DNA of 64,000 bases from positions 15,828,001 to 15,892,000 of the forward strand of contig JAPQWV010000018.1 in assembly GCA_027422505.1 (NCBI GenBank), read 5' to 3'. The notes beneath the pieces were generated by a model. It saw nothing but the letters and a program-made list of their open reading frames with translations. It made no database searches and had not been told where the DNA came from. Source of the stretch: Craterostigma plantagineum. Its lineage: Eukaryota; Streptophyta; Magnoliopsida; Lamiales; Linderniaceae. Made by a program: the position numbers and the translations under genes. Positions 22,645 to 36,000 of this stretch are shown here, in pieces (position 1 is the first letter of the stretch; the number at the start of each line of letters is the position of its first letter).

Positions 22645-25600
22645 ATGAATCTCTTAATTTGGAACAGTCGTGGTTTGGGCAGTGTTACGACAGTTCATGA
22701 GCTGATGAAACTCACTCGGGTTCGTGCAGCTGATATTATTTTTCTTATTGAAACCAAAAGCAGCAGGAGCTATATTGAAAGTGTTCGTAATAAACGAAAC
22801 ATGCATGGTGTTTTCGTGGATGCTGTTAGCCGTAAAGGTGGCTTCGCTCTCTTCTGTAATAAAGCTATTTGTGTGACACTCAGCTCATACTCAAACTTTC
22901 ATAATGATGTGTGCGTCGAAGACCACTTGCGAAGTCCACCATGGCGTTTTACGGGTTTCTACGGGGACTCCAATCTTTCTCAGTGTCGCCATAGTTGGAA
23001 ACTACTTCGTCGATTGCGGGATCTTGGCCATACACGATGGCTATGTGCGGGGGACTTCAACGAGATCCTTGTCCAAGAAGAGAAGAAAGGTGGCCGTCCT
23101 AAAGATCAATGGCAGATGAATAATTTTCGCGAGGCGTTATAATCAGATGGCCTTACTGATCTCGGCTTTGAGGGGGATACTTATACATGGAATGCCAGAT
23201 CGCATCACCCGCATACAATATTAGAACGCCTTGATCGGGCATGTGCTACGGTTGAGTGGAGGGACTCATTTCCGGAGGCTAGGGTGCGTCATTGTCCAAC
23301 ACTTACCTCTGATCACCACGCCTTAATTGTGCAAACTGCTGCAGGACCAGCTTTGGGGCTTCGTGCTAAACGTCCTTTTTGCTTCGACGCAACTTGGTTT
23401 GGGGATGATCATTGCTTGGAAATTATCAAGGACTGTTGGGGAGATCCGCCTAGAGACGCTGGTAGAGATGTTTGGCGATGCTTTAATCTCTGTAGAGAAA
23501 GACTTGAAAAGTGGAACCATACATCTTTCAGGGGCGCGCAGCTGCGAATTAAGGCCTGTGAGCATTACCTAGAAGCCTTGCGCTCCAAACCTATCTTGGA
23601 GGGAACTAGAATGGAGGAGGAAACGGCTGTGAGGGAGCTGCACGATTTGATCCATCGGGAAAATATCTATTGGCAGCAAAGGGGCAAAGCTGATTGGCTA
23701 CGCAATGAGGATAGGAATACGAAGTTCTTTCATAGACGAGTTACATCAAGGAGAACCCGAAATCACATTTCTAATCATCGGGATTCGATGGGTGTATTAC
23801 GCCACGAGCAGAAAAAGATCGAGCAGATTATTGATGATTAATTTAGGAATCTTTTCCTCTCAGCTAAACCGAATGAATCATCCATGGAGCAGGCTATACA
23901 AAATATTCCCCCCCCCCCCCCCCCCGAGTCACAGAGGATATGAACGCGATGCTTCTACGCGATTACTCGAGGGAGGAAGTTGACAATGCCCTGACAGGTA
24001 TGTTCCCATATAAATCCCCAAGCTCAATATTTTCACCTATTTTTTTCCAAAAATCTTGGGAAATTATAGGTGAGAAAACGTCTCGCTGTATACTTGACTT
24101 CTTAAACCACGGAATCTCCTCTCCCGTTTTCCACGACACCCATATTATCTTGATTCCAAAAATCGCTAAACCCGAAACCTTGGCTCATTTTTGCCCGATT
24201 AGTCTGTGTAATGTTGTCTACCGTATTGCTTCTAAATGTATTACCAACAGACTAAAGGAAGTCATGGATCATGATATCTCCCCATCCCAATTCGCATTCA
24301 TCTCGAACAGGCTCATTACAGATAACGTCCTCATTGCTTTCGAGACGAACCATGCTATGAAACAGAAGGTTTTGTGCCCTTAAACTGGATATGAGCAAAG
24401 CCTATGATCGTGTTGAATGGACGTTTCTCGAGAAGGTTATGTGCAAACTAGGGTTCCATAATCGTTTCATTAAAAAAATTATGTCGTGTATCTCGAGGGT
24501 CTCTTTTTCGTTTATTCTTAACGGGTCTTACTTTGGACGCCTAACTCCGTCTAGGGGTTTACGCCAAGGAGATCCGTTATCACCTTACCTTTTTCTTTTT
24601 TGTGCGGAAACGTTTAGTAGTTTGTCATCTCCTTTTTGCCGACGACACGACCATCTTTAGAAAGCTAATACCGAGGCGATGTGGACTACTCAGTCCATCA
24701 TTGATGTGTACGGCCTGGCCTCGGGCCAGGCGGTGAACTTCTCGAAGTCCTCAGCTACTTTTCCCCAAATGTGAAGGAGGAAACACGACGTGCATGCTGC
24801 CGTTCCCTTGGGATCGACCCAAGCGTCAAACACAATCTATATCTGGGACTCCCATCTGTGGTAGGAAGGAACAAGAAAGAAGTTTTTGCCTATATTTGGG
24901 AACCGTGTGGAAGCGAGTTTAAGGCTGGTCTGAAAAGTCGCTGTCTCAAGCGGGGCGAGAGGTTCTTATAAAGGCCGTCCTTCAAGCTATACCGTCATAT
25001 GCTATGTCTTGTTTTCTACTCCCTGCAGGTGTTTTACATGATATCCAAAGGTTGGTGACACGGTTTTGATGGGGATCAAACAAGCAGTCGAGTATTCATT
25101 GGACAACTTGGAGGAAGACGTGTCGCCCGAAAGCCCTCGGGGGAGTAGGATTTCGTGATTTACGCATGTTTAACTTGGCCCTTGTAGCGAAGCAAGCATG
25201 ACGTATCCTTACACGGCGACTTGATTAGAGCTCCTTTGGGGCCAAATCCATCTCTCACGTGGCGCGCGATTTTCCAAGCGAAGTCCATCCTCCAGCTGGC
25301 GGTTCTTTGGGAGATTGGCACGGGCTCTAATATTAACATTTGGGATCAACCTTGGATACCGGGGACTCGACGCTTTACTCCGATCACTCCACCGAAGCAA
25401 TGTTATATTAACATGAAGGTTACTGATCTACGTTTTTCTGTCACGCAAGGCTGGAACGTGTCCTTGGTTCGGGCAATATTTCTCCCTGCCGACGCTGATA
25501 AAATCCTCGGCATCCCCTTGAGTTCGCAGCCTCTGCCTGACAAACTGGTTTGGCATCTCTCGATGAGTGGGCAATTTTCGGTTAAATCAGCATATTGGAC

Positions 25601-26573
25601 CGCTATGGAGGACTTCGTTTCGCCACAAGCTTGTTCTAGTGCGGGGCCCCTATCGTGGAACTTCATTTGGAACTCATCAGCTCTCCCTCGGATAAAGCTC
25701 TTTGCATGGAGGCTTATGCATGACCTTATCGCGTCAGCCTCTAATATCTTCAAACGGAAGTCTTTATCCAGCCCTTGCTGCTCTAGATGTGGCTTTGGTG
25801 TGGAGGATGCTAGACATATCTTTGTCGACTGCTCGGCCACTAAGCCTCTTTGGAGGATGTCCCAGCTCCCGAAGCATGTCATCAACCAATGGTCTAGCCC
25901 TACTGAAGGATAGCTTCGTAATGCGGCTTCTATCTTGACGAAGGAGGAGTTTACATGCTTTATTGCTACGTGCTGGGAAATTTGGGGTGCCCGAAATAAG
26001 TGCATATTTGAGGGAGTATCGTGTGCGCCACGAGCTTCGCTTAGAGCCTTCACTCGCAAGGATTCTGATCCGCTAGCAGGAAAAGTGGCTGCAAAGGATA
26101 AACCATTAAACTCGCCCAACTGATGCGGAGCTAAAGATTAATTGCAATGGGGTAATTCACCATGAAAGGGTAGGGGCATCTCTTGGTATTATCGTGCGGG
26201 ACAGCACCAGGAGGTGGCGAACCCGTTTTCATCCATGGTATTCATGAGGCAGTGGTCATTGAAGCCTTAGCCATTCGAGACCTTTATGCTTGGTTCGTAT
26301 GGAAAGCTGAGATAATGTGGTAATTGAGAGTGACTGTGAAGAGGTTATCTTGGCCCTTCGAAACCGTAGCTCGGACTCTTCTAAAATCAGAAGCGTCCTT
26401 CGAGAATGTCTGTGCATGATCGAGTCGCTTCATAACGTTGGTCTCTCGTTTGTTAGACTGGATGGTAATAGGGCTGCTCACTTTCTTGCTAAGAATATGG
26501 GTTGGAATGCTGAAGGTCGTAATCCTCCTGTTCACTCACTCGCATGTGTTATGTTTGACGATATTTCTAAATG
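22645..26573 (+). pseudogene. L1 ORF2: endonuclease, reverse transcriptase, zf-RVT, RNase H (broken)
   Basis: The endonuclease starts at 22645 (MNLLIWNSRGLGS), with DFNEIL near 23056 and a stop at 23142; it continues to about 23300 in frame with SDHHALIV. RT follows: ISLCNVVYRIASKCITNRLK near 24200, [17 protein letters not shown] at 24391, [13 protein letters not shown] near 24560 and [10 protein letters not shown] near 24627 in another frame. The zinc-binding RVT domain is at 25221-25913 (FSVKSAYW, SRCGFGVEDARHIF) and the RNase H at 26284-26573. Shifts and stops near 23142, 23841, 24383 and 24660 and a poly-C run at 23908-23925 disrupt it. The family enzyme nicks DNA and copies element RNA into it. 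Confidence 0.85.
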
Positions 26574-26598
26574 AAAGCTCAGCTTCATTCAAAAAAGA

Positions 26599-26615
26599 AG
26601 TGTCGCTAATCGAGT
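26599..26615. repeat. Target duplication of the L1 element, right copy
   Basis: AGTGTCGCTAATCGAGT repeats 19769-19785 after the A-rich tail. Confidence 0.85.
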
Positions 26616-27356
26616 CAAAATTTGTTATTGATTAAATCGTGTGTCATATGTTTTTTATAAGTAGAATGCATGTTACGTAATTAATTATTTCCTCGTTTAT
26701 GTTGATTTAATTGTGGCATCATGCGTTTTTAATAAAGTCAAGATACATGTTATAAAATTTAATTTTTTGTTATCTCAATTAGGTACCGTCTGAATATATC
26801 GGATATCGGTTATGAGACTTTTAGTGGGTTTTCCTGCTTTTGATCCCCTTTTAATTTTAAGTGAAATTGCACTTGGTACCCTTATGTTTAAGGCTTTTTT
26901 AATTGGTGCTCAAGTTACTTTTTAATTCTGATAGGTGTCGAAGACTTTACAACTGGTAATTAAAGTTATTTTTCAATTGGCGCCCTTTTCGAGATATATA
27001 TCTCTAATGTATGAATAATACTTTGGGTACCAGTCGGAAAAATCTTAATCTCAAAGGTACCTATCGTAATTAAAAATAACTTTAGCCTCCAACTGAAATC
27101 ATTAAACACATTACTAATTTCCCTAATTTCAATTAATCGGACTTTAAAAGCCCATGTATCCGACCCGACCCGCCCGGCCATATAAGCCAAACCCTTGTAG
27201 GGCACATTTCACTGAACTCCATAAAAATTAAAAATCGAGACAAGCAAAGCAAGCAAGCACTCGAGTCCAGCAGATTTAACGCTTAGCTTCTCGCCGGTTC
27301 GATCTAGCTGACGATCTTCCTCCTTGATCTTTCTGTGTGTTGTTAGGTAATTGGGA
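26616..27356 (+). other. CCT1: Intergenic DNA and CCT1 promoter/leader
   Basis: AT-rich DNA with no gene. Short blocks of the type GCACTTGGTACCC and GGTACC near 26870-27060 may be a decayed repeat; no ends were found. The last 150 bases form the CCT1 leader, with AAGC repeats near 27242-27259. Confidence 0.5.
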
Positions 27357-30300
27357 ATGGCGATTTCGGCACAAACTCCTGATATTTCCGGAGAGAGGCA
27401 GTCTGGACAGGACGTTCGCGCTCAAAACGGTAGAGTTTTGGTTTTTGTTCCTTGTGCTTTTGTTTTGAAAGTTAGATGCAGTGTTTTTGATACAGTTTGG
27501 TTCTTTAGGCATTATTGTGTGAAATGGAAGTGAAATGCGATTTGCCCGTGCTTATTGTGGATTGGTTCATCGCTCAGGAGCTTTATTTTGTGTTCATGTT
27601 ATGGTGATGATGTGTTACTGTCGTACGCGACAATGAAGATGAAGATGATATTTTCTTTTTTTTTTTTTTTCGTATTTTCTCTGTTTTCTGTCTTATACTT
27701 GTTTGCTATCTTATGCCCTATGGTGTCAGTTCACTTCATTATTGCGTCGTTTCTTAATTGTTTAATTTTCTGGAATGTGAAGTGATGGCTTGTCAAGCGG
27801 TTGCGAATGTTGTCAAGTCATCTCTCGGTCCTGTTGGTCTGGACAAGGTAACTTCTTCTATGGATAGTTTCTTTGGACATAGTGTATGTTGATATGTGCT
27901 ATTTTATGATGGCATTATGTTTTGATGAAACTTTATTATTGATGAGACAAGGTAACTTTTTCTAGTGTTTGAACCGTCAGGTGGTTTCTGTACTTATGTT
28001 TTGGGTGGTCATCCTTGAGGATTTGAAACATGTGATAATACCATTTCCCTGTACTGGTAATTTGCAGATGCTTGTAGATGATATTGGTGATGTTACTATC
28101 ACTAATGATGGTGCTACTATACTGAAGATGCTTGAGGTTGAGCACCCTGCTGCCAAGGTGAATGGTTGACTCATTTCATTCGTATCAACGTTTAGTATTG
28201 AGCAATGGCATCAGTTAAGTTACTTACTTTGTTTTTCTTTACCATAGGTTCTTGTTGAGCTGGCAGAACTTCAAGATCGAGAAGTAGGAGATGGGACTAC
28301 GTCTGTGGTAATAATAGCTGCAGAATTGCTTAAGGTGTGTCTGCTTTTCCTGAAAGTTATTGTGTGGAGATTTTTTTCCTGCCACGAGTTTTACCATTTT
28401 GATCTTCTTAAGCTAATTTAGTTCCAATTTTTTTTGTAGAGAGCTAATGATTTAGTTAGGAACAAGATACACCCAACATCTATCATAAGTGGATACAGAG
28501 TAAGGATCTGACTTTTCTCTTTTACTTTCTTTGCACCCGAATGCTTATCGGATTGGATTTCATAATATTTTCCATCATTATATAGTTCTTTTTTTATAGT
28601 GTTGATCACTTTTGTCATTAAGAATAATCATGTTTGTAGCTTGCCATGAGAGAGGCTTGCAAATATGTTGATGAGAAGCTAGCTGTAAAGGTAATACACT
28701 CCTGAAGTTGATCTCATTTAGAAGCATATAAATTTTGCCAACTCATCTGAAACTTAGTAGAAGTTTTATAATGTCTGTTTAGGGAGAAATACTTATAATT
28801 TTTTATTATAAATTGTATTTAAATTTGTCGTTTAGGTTGAAAAACTTGGTAAAGATTCACTAATTAACTCTGCGAAGACCAGCATGTCATCAAAGTTGAT
28901 CGGCTCTGATAGTGACTTCTTTGCAAATCTGGTATGTTGGTGAATTATTTATTTTCCACTTTCGAGGACATTAAGCTCTCTAATACGTAAGTTCTGATTT
29001 TTGTGTTTCTACGCACTACCCAAAATGTTATTGCAAATTCATGGACAAGGTACAAGCAAACCTTATGCTATGTTTTCAAGCCAAAGCATTAAATGTAATT
29101 TTGATATTAGGTTGTGGAAGCTGTACAGTCAGTGAAGACAACAAATGTCAGAGGTGAAGTAAGATACCCTATAAAGGTCCGTTGATTAGAATTATATTTG
29201 TTGTGAAACACATCACATCATGATCAAGGAAAGGGAAAACTTGTGCTCATAAAACACTTGAGACTGGCTTCTAAACGCTGAGATAAATACCAAAAATGTT
29301 TTAATATTTTATTATATTCGCTGGTGTTCAGGGAATTAATATTCTCAAAGCGCATGGGAAAAGTGCTCGGGACAGCTATTTACTGAAGGGGTATGCTCTC
29401 AACACAGGACGTGCTGCGCAAGGAATGCCATTGAGGGTTGCACCTGCCAGGATAGCTTGCCTCGATTTGAATCTTCAAAAGACCAAAATGCAAATGGGTG
29501 TTCAAGTTTTGGTTAATGATCCAAGGGAACTGGAAAAGATTCGTCAAAGGTGATTGATGCCATTTTCTTTGAGAGTCATATGCAGTACAGCTTGTTTTAT
29601 CATGTATTTTGTTAAGACATCGATTAATTGATTATTGAAGAATTTCTTAAATTTAGTTTTGTAACCTCATGTTTATTTGGAACTGATTATAGCCTTTATT
29701 TATAGCCTTTTTTTCTATGATTGGTGATCAATGCCTTACGGGAATATATTTTTTATAGATAATTTTTTCTCTGATATATATGTTTCTCCTGCTGCGCCTG
29801 TGTATTCCAGAGAAGCTGACATGACGAAAGAACGCATTGAGAAGCTTCTCAATGCAGGTGCAAATGTTGTCTTCACCACCAAAGGCATTGACGACATGGC
29901 TCTTAAGGCAAGCTTTCCTGGACAATAAGTGCATGTTTGTCCATTCTCATCTAGCCCTTTAATTTTTATCTCTAGAGTACATTTACGTTTTTCGTTATAG
30001 AAGTTATCATTGCTATATGATAGTCTTATTTCCTACATAGTTGAATTAGTGTTTTGATACCATTTCATTCATGCAATAATGTTGTTTCTCATTTTGGGTT
30101 ATTTACTATTGAATTACTTTTTATCGTTTCAGTATTTTGTGGAGGCTGGTGCAATTGCTGTGAGACGTGTCCGCAAGGAAGATCTACGCCATGTTGCGAA
30201 GGCCACTGGTGCAACTGCTGTACGTTCATTCTTATATAATGATTAATGAGTCTGTTTGCTTCTCTTTCGTCTTTTTATATAACGGCTCCAATACATCTCT

Positions 30301-30751
30301 CTCTTCATACTCTTGCAGGTTTCAACGTTTGCAGATATGGAAGGGGAAGAAACATTTGATTCATCTTTTCTTGGATATGCTGATGAAGTAGTTGAAGAGC
30401 GTATTGCTGATGATGATGTAATCATGATCAAAGGGACCAAAACCACAAGTGCGGTATGGTTTCTATTCATTTCGCTTTCTCAGTTCTTATCTCCTTTCCC
30501 TTCTGATATGTCACTCTTTCAGTTTTTGCAATTCAAACCACTTTGCCTTTCTTTCTTTCTTTTCAAATTTTTATCTTCAGGTAACTATGATACTCAGAGG
30601 TGCAAATGACTTCATGCTTGATGAGATGGACAGGGCTTTGCACGACGCTGTTTGCATAGTCAAACGAACTCTCGAATCTAACACGGTCAGTGCCATTACT
30701 TCTCTAATGTCTTTTACTCCTTTCGACCGTTTCGTCTTCTCTGGCCATCTT

Positions 30752-30786
<35 letters not shown>

Positions 30787-31574
30787 TACTCTCACATACA
30801 CACACACACACAAAAACGCACCATATAGGTTGTGGCTGGTGGAGGTGCAGTTGAGGCAGCTCTATCTGTATATCTCGAGAACCTCGCCACTACCTTGGGA
30901 TCAAGGGAACAGTTGGCCATTGCTGAGTTTGCTGAATCTTTACTGATCATACCAAAGGTATCCAAAATATCATCTATATCAATTACTCATTGTAACCCCT
31001 CGTTTCTTCGCCATCATTTATCTCTCCATATGGGCTGGGGCTAATCTTCCTTTATATCATCACCAGGTTCTTGCCGTCAATGCTGCTAAAGATTCAACCG
31101 AGTTGGTTGCAAAATTACGGGCTTACCACCACACAGCACAAACTAAGGCAGATAAAAGGCAATTATCAAGGTAAGAAGGCTCCCCCAGCTTTAGTTTTAA
31201 CAGTGAATAATATGCATCTACAAGTGTGGAAATGTGGAAATATGGCTGTTTAAGAGCTGTTTCTGTACGTTTGTGTAGGTTTCTCGGTGACTTTCTTTTT
31301 TACTACTTTTTGTACAGCATGGGCTTGGATTTGGTGAAAGGCACAGTTCGAAACAACTTGGAGGCGGGAGTTATTGAACCTGCGATGAGCAAAGTGAAGA
31401 TCATTCAGGTGATTTTTCGAATCGACGATTTGGAAAAGATCGTTTTCGAGCATTTGTAACTGAATTCTATGTACATTTTTTTTTCGATAGTTTGCTACTG
31501 AGGCTGCCATTACGATCCTTCGAATCGACGACATGATTAAGATTGTAAAAGACGAGAGCCAAAATGAGAACTAA
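27357..31574 (+). CDS. CCT1: T-complex protein 1 subunit alpha (CCT1/TCP-1 alpha), 17 exons
   Basis: Exons: 27357-27429, 27783-27847, 28068-28157, 28248-28334, 28440-28499, 28640-28690, 28836-28931, 29111-29176, 29332-29549, 29811-29907, 30133-30219, 30319-30453, 30581-30685, 30829-30957, 31067-31170, 31318-31408 and 31491-31574. They join without a break to 545 residues, the length of Arabidopsis CCT1. Family motifs: [15 protein letters not shown] near residue 40, [20 protein letters not shown] (ATP site) near 90, and [13 protein letters not shown] near 410. The product is one of eight subunits of the cytosolic CCT/TRiC chaperonin ring, which folds actin, tubulin and other clients with ATP. 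N-terminal [20 protein letters not shown] and C-terminal [17 protein letters not shown] identify the alpha subunit. Intron 10 uses a GC donor. No defect is seen. Confidence 0.97.
29908..29909 (+). other. CCT1: GC splice donor of CCT1 intron 10
   Basis: Exon 10 ends AAG and is followed by GCAAGC rather than GT. The protein frame ([16 protein letters not shown]) fits only this junction, so it is a GC-AG intron; the AAG|GCAAG context is the usual one for such sites. Confidence 0.85.
30752..30812. repeat. (CT)n(CA)n microsatellite in CCT1 intron 13
   Basis: CT units run to about 30785 and CA units from about 30795 to 30811, just before the acceptor at 30828. They act as the pyrimidine-rich part of a long intron 3' end. 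Confidence 0.8.
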
Positions 31575-33088
31575 CTTTTGCTTCATGGATACATTTCCCG
31601 TTGTGGTGAGTTTCTTTTGGTAATTATATCTAATGCATGATTTTTTACGACAACTTTTTTTTTTTTTACATTTTCTGGGAATGTAAGGGAGCTTTGTTGT
31701 TTGTTACTGGTAACGTATTCAGATTTAAACGTAGATTTCATTTATAATCGTTTTGCTTTACTCCCACGGTCCCACCTCGTTCTACTCTTATATAGATAGA
31801 CCATGGGTCTAAAAACAAGTGGTTTTATCCTTAATTTTTTTAGTTTATTACAATTTATTCATAGTTTAAAATTTATTTTTAAAATAACTTAATTCATAAT
31901 ATAAAATATTTAAAATAAAAAAATATATTTGTACATACATTTGACGGGCTTAAACGTAGATAGATATAAGATTATAAACGGTGAATATGTTGAGTAAGAG
32001 TACGTCAGCCAATTAATTTTTGTATTTTAAGTAAATTGTTATTTATCTGTATATTTTTTTCCAATTATGTCTTTAGAGTTCAATTATCTTTTGAAATACT
32101 TAAAAATAATAGAAAATTAGAGATTATAATTTCCTTTTGTAACATTTTAAATTTAAAATAATTCATAAAATATAAAATAATACTATGTATACTTATATAT
32201 TAGTGTATATGTATTATGCAATGCATGATAGTAGTATATGTAATGTGATATGTTGTGGATGCAACGGATTTGATATTAGAAGATTTCGGGGAAAAATTCA
32301 CAAGTTTGGAATTTGCAAAATATATATATTCTATTGAAGAGTCAGTTGAATGGATTTATAGCCGTTCACTGAAAAATGTAATAATCCTCTATAAATTCTC
32401 GAGACATCACTTTGGCATCACTTTACTGTTCTTTTCCCAAAGCTTTTATGATTATCTTCTCGACATATGCACTTGCAGATTAAAGAACAAATCCCTCGTA
32501 TTTTGGGGTTTTGTAGTTTTCCTAAATATAGTCATATCCCTAATTCTTTATAGTTCTCCAATTTGTTTAATCAACATTGTTATGGGTTCGTAAATTTCCA
32601 CGTAACAGTGCAAGCCAAAATCGAATGTATTGCACGAAATGTTCTTATATCAAAAGCAAAATTCCTTAGTTCAATAATATTGTCCAATGGGGTGTGTAAA
32701 TTGTCATTGCTTTCGTTTTCTCACGGTGGACCATATTTTAGTCTTATCTCCAAGTATCATTTAATTATGAAGTTAGATGCTTTGTTTGTCCCCTCATCTC
32801 ACAGAAGCTCAGTCATGCCCACATAATTAAAAGAGCCCAAAAAGAAAAATGAATGAAAAAGAGAAGAACTACGTGTGCCCTTCTTCCTTCTAATAATTCA
32901 TACAGAGAGTATTGTTGTTATATATATATATATATATATATATATGCAGGCCTGAACGTTACCAAGATTTATTATATCCACTCTCTAACTCACAAACCTT
33001 GAATATGTGGTCTCAATCTCATGACTTAGTTACAATACATGAAGATTTGATTTTTATAGTTCTTTACTCATAATTTTATTCAAAATCA
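31575..33088. other. CCT1 3' UTR, intergenic DNA and UNE10-like promoter
   Basis: No gene is supported. A 112-codon ORF at 32255-32593 is AT-rich, has no recognisable domain and is judged to be chance. A (TA)n tract lies at about 32919-32944, 150 bp upstream of the UNE10-like ATG. Confidence 0.55.
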
Positions 33089-36000
33089 ATGAGTCAATGT
33101 GTTCCAAGCTGGGATCTTGAGCATCCCCATGGCGCTCCCTTGTAATTTATCAACTATTTCCCCTATATTTTCTTAGTATTTGATTTTTCGTTTTGCTGCT
33201 GTATTTATTAGAATTAAAAAATAATTGGTTGAAAAATGCGTAGATTAATATATTATTCGTAACTCGCAGATTGGACTATGAAGTCGCCGAGCTGACGTGG
33301 GAAAACGGTCAGCCGTCGCTTCAAGGGCTCGGCCTCCCACGCGCCGCCGACAAACAAGCCGCCGTCTGGGACAATCCTCGCCCTTCCTCCATCGCCGGCG
33401 ACACCCTCGAGTCCGTAGTCAACCTAGCCGCCGCCCGCGGCCACAAGCCCTCCGCCGGGAACGAGATGGTCCCATGGTACGACCACCACCACCAGGGGGC
33501 GCCGCCGGCCGGCGACATCGCCAACACCACGACGAATTCCAATCGTCACCAACATGCGCGCGCGTTCATGGACGCGCTGGTGCCCAGCAGCCATCACAGA
33601 AATCAGAATAGCAGCAGTCGGCAGCACTCCGCCGCCGCCCACGCTCCGGCGGGGGTCAGCGCGATGGCGGGTTCGTGCAGCGCTGCTCCCACGCGCGTGA
33701 ACGCCGGCGGCAAGAGAGAACAGCAGCACTGTCGCCACGTGGCGGCGGCGGAGGGCAGCGACTATCTGGGACGTGGAGGATTCACGTCGGAGATCTCGCC
33801 GGAGGATACGTTTTCCGGCAGTCTTGAATACACAAAAACCTCCGGCGACGATTCAGTTTGCCACAGCATGTCACATGTAAGTGGAGAAAAAAACATTTTA
33901 TTCCACATATTATATAATATATATATTCCAAGAAATTTGTCATTACTAGCATATATTTAATGTAATTAATGATTTGCAGAGAGAGATAGGCGATGAAGAA
34001 ACAGTGAGAAAGAGGTCATTGGGAAAATCATCGGTTTCAAATAAGAGAAGCAGAGCAGCAGCTATTCATAACCAGTCTGAACGAGTATTGTTTAATTTCC
34101 TAATTTATATATTTTCTCATATAACAGAAAATTAAATGCTTTAATTATTATGGTGCTATCTATTTAAACATCTATCAATCTATATATGTGCTTCAGAAGA
34201 GAAGAGACAAAATCAATCAGAGAATGAAAACGTTGCAGAAAATGCTACCAAATTCCAACAAGGTATTATTAATATGGTTAGGCTTAAGATTAGGGTACTT
34301 TTTAATCTCTATATTAATTTGTTAAGGAGGAAAAAAATGGACAGTGGTTTTACTTTTGAGAATTGAGTTTAGTCCAATGACGACGAAGTACTTGAAACTC
34401 CGACAAGTCTGACAAAGAGTGGTAGTTTGCTTAATGACAGCTAATATTAATCTTGTCGAAGTCTAAATTAGGTCCTCATGAGTCTAATTCTTATTAATAG
34501 GACTATAATAAAATCAATTAGTTCATGTGTCCTATCTTATTTTACAATTGTACTATCATTAATTGAAATAAGCACATCTTAATGTCTCTATTTCTAGGAA
34601 AATAAATATCCCTTCATTCATAAAATCTTGTTTAGACTTGGTCTATAAAAAGAGCCCGACATTCTTATTTGTTCCACGATGTAAATTTATAGTTGTTAGG
34701 CTCAATTAATATAACAACATGCCGTTAGTTTCACCTATCACCAATTGATTTTAGTACTAAAACCAAAATTTTTAATATGCTATCGTAGCTTGTTCGATTT
34801 GTGTATTATAATGCTTGTTTGACTCATTGTCATCGAATTTATATGTCAATGTCATCGAGCGGGCGTTATCCCTTACGGGAAAATTAAAATTGTTAGGCTC
34901 AAATAATATATAAAGAGACAACTTCACCTATCACCAATCAGTTTCAGGATGAAATCCATAATTTTCAGACCCCTCTCCGTTTTCCATGTCTATTAATTAT
35001 CCTAAATTACTAAAATATAAGAAATCGACGAATTGATTTGTGTTTGTGAGGAAGATCTTTAACGTGGTTCGGATTCTGAATAATCCTACATCCACGGCCA
35101 AGAAAATTAAGCTCTTATTGATGGCGAATTTTACAGAATTGAGAGGAACACACACTCTCTAAATCACAAACTACAAAAACCAGATAAATGATAAAAAAAC
35201 GAGTAGGACTTGTTTCCTCTGCCCTTGATAAATAACGTATGATCCAACTGTGTCTGTTTAAAGCCAAAATCCCTCACTACATCTGTGAATTTTCTATCCA
35301 TTGCCTCGAAGCTTGTTTCAAGCAATATATTGATTCCTCAGCTTACAAACCAATCTGTCTGAACCTGATGTTCTGCTATCCTTAAACAGTCCCTGTGGTA
35401 TGTCCATGTACACCTCCTCTGCTAGGTCTCCATTCAAAAAGGCGTTATACATCTAGTTGGACCAAGTTCCAATCTAGTTTTGCTGCTAATGAGAGAATGA
35501 TCTTGATTGTGTTTGGTTTAGCCACAGGTGCAAATGTTTCCAAGTAATCCATCCCCTCTTTTTTATCATACCCTTTAGCCACTAGGTGTGCCTTGTGTTT
35601 CTCCACTCGACCATCTGAATTAAACTTCAACTTGTAAACCCATCGACAGCCAACTGACCTTTTTTCCTGCAGAAAGTGGCACTACTGACCAAGTTTCATT
35701 GTTCTTGAGTGCTTGCAACTCTTCATTCATGGCCTTGACCCACTCCTCAGATTTGGCTGATTGTGTGTAACTTCTTGGCTCTGTTGCCACCGAGACACTA
35801 TTTATGGAATCTTAAACCTGCCTAGAAAACCTTTGATAGGACAGGAAGCTTGAGATGGGACACAAGATTTCCTTTCCCTGCCCCTGCAGACTGTTGCAGT
35901 GATAATCACTGAGGTATGCAGGTCTCCTAGTTTCCCTTCTTGATCTAGTATGAATATCTGTTTGCACCTCATGAGTTGGTTCTTGGACTACTGAATCTTC

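Larger units (their letters stand above)
19786..26598 (+). mobile_element. Near full-length plant L1-type LINE, coding-defective
   Basis: It is bounded by a 17 bp target duplication and ends in an A-rich tail (CAAAAAAGA before 26599). The order is 5' UTR with an hAT insertion, ORF1 (RNA-binding with zinc knuckle), ORF2 (endonuclease, reverse transcriptase, zinc-binding domain, RNase H). Without the hAT insertion it is about 5.95 kb, the normal size of a plant L1. Both ORFs contain frameshifts and stops, so it cannot move on its own. Confidence 0.9.

Noticed and set aside
32255..32593. 112-codon ORF between CCT1 and the UNE10-like gene
   Set aside because: AT-rich, hydrophobic by composition, no known domain, no supporting promoter or homology seen.
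33321..33738. Minus-strand ORFs opposite UNE10-like exon 2
   Set aside because: They are shadows of a GC-rich exon; the plus-strand protein has clear family motifs.
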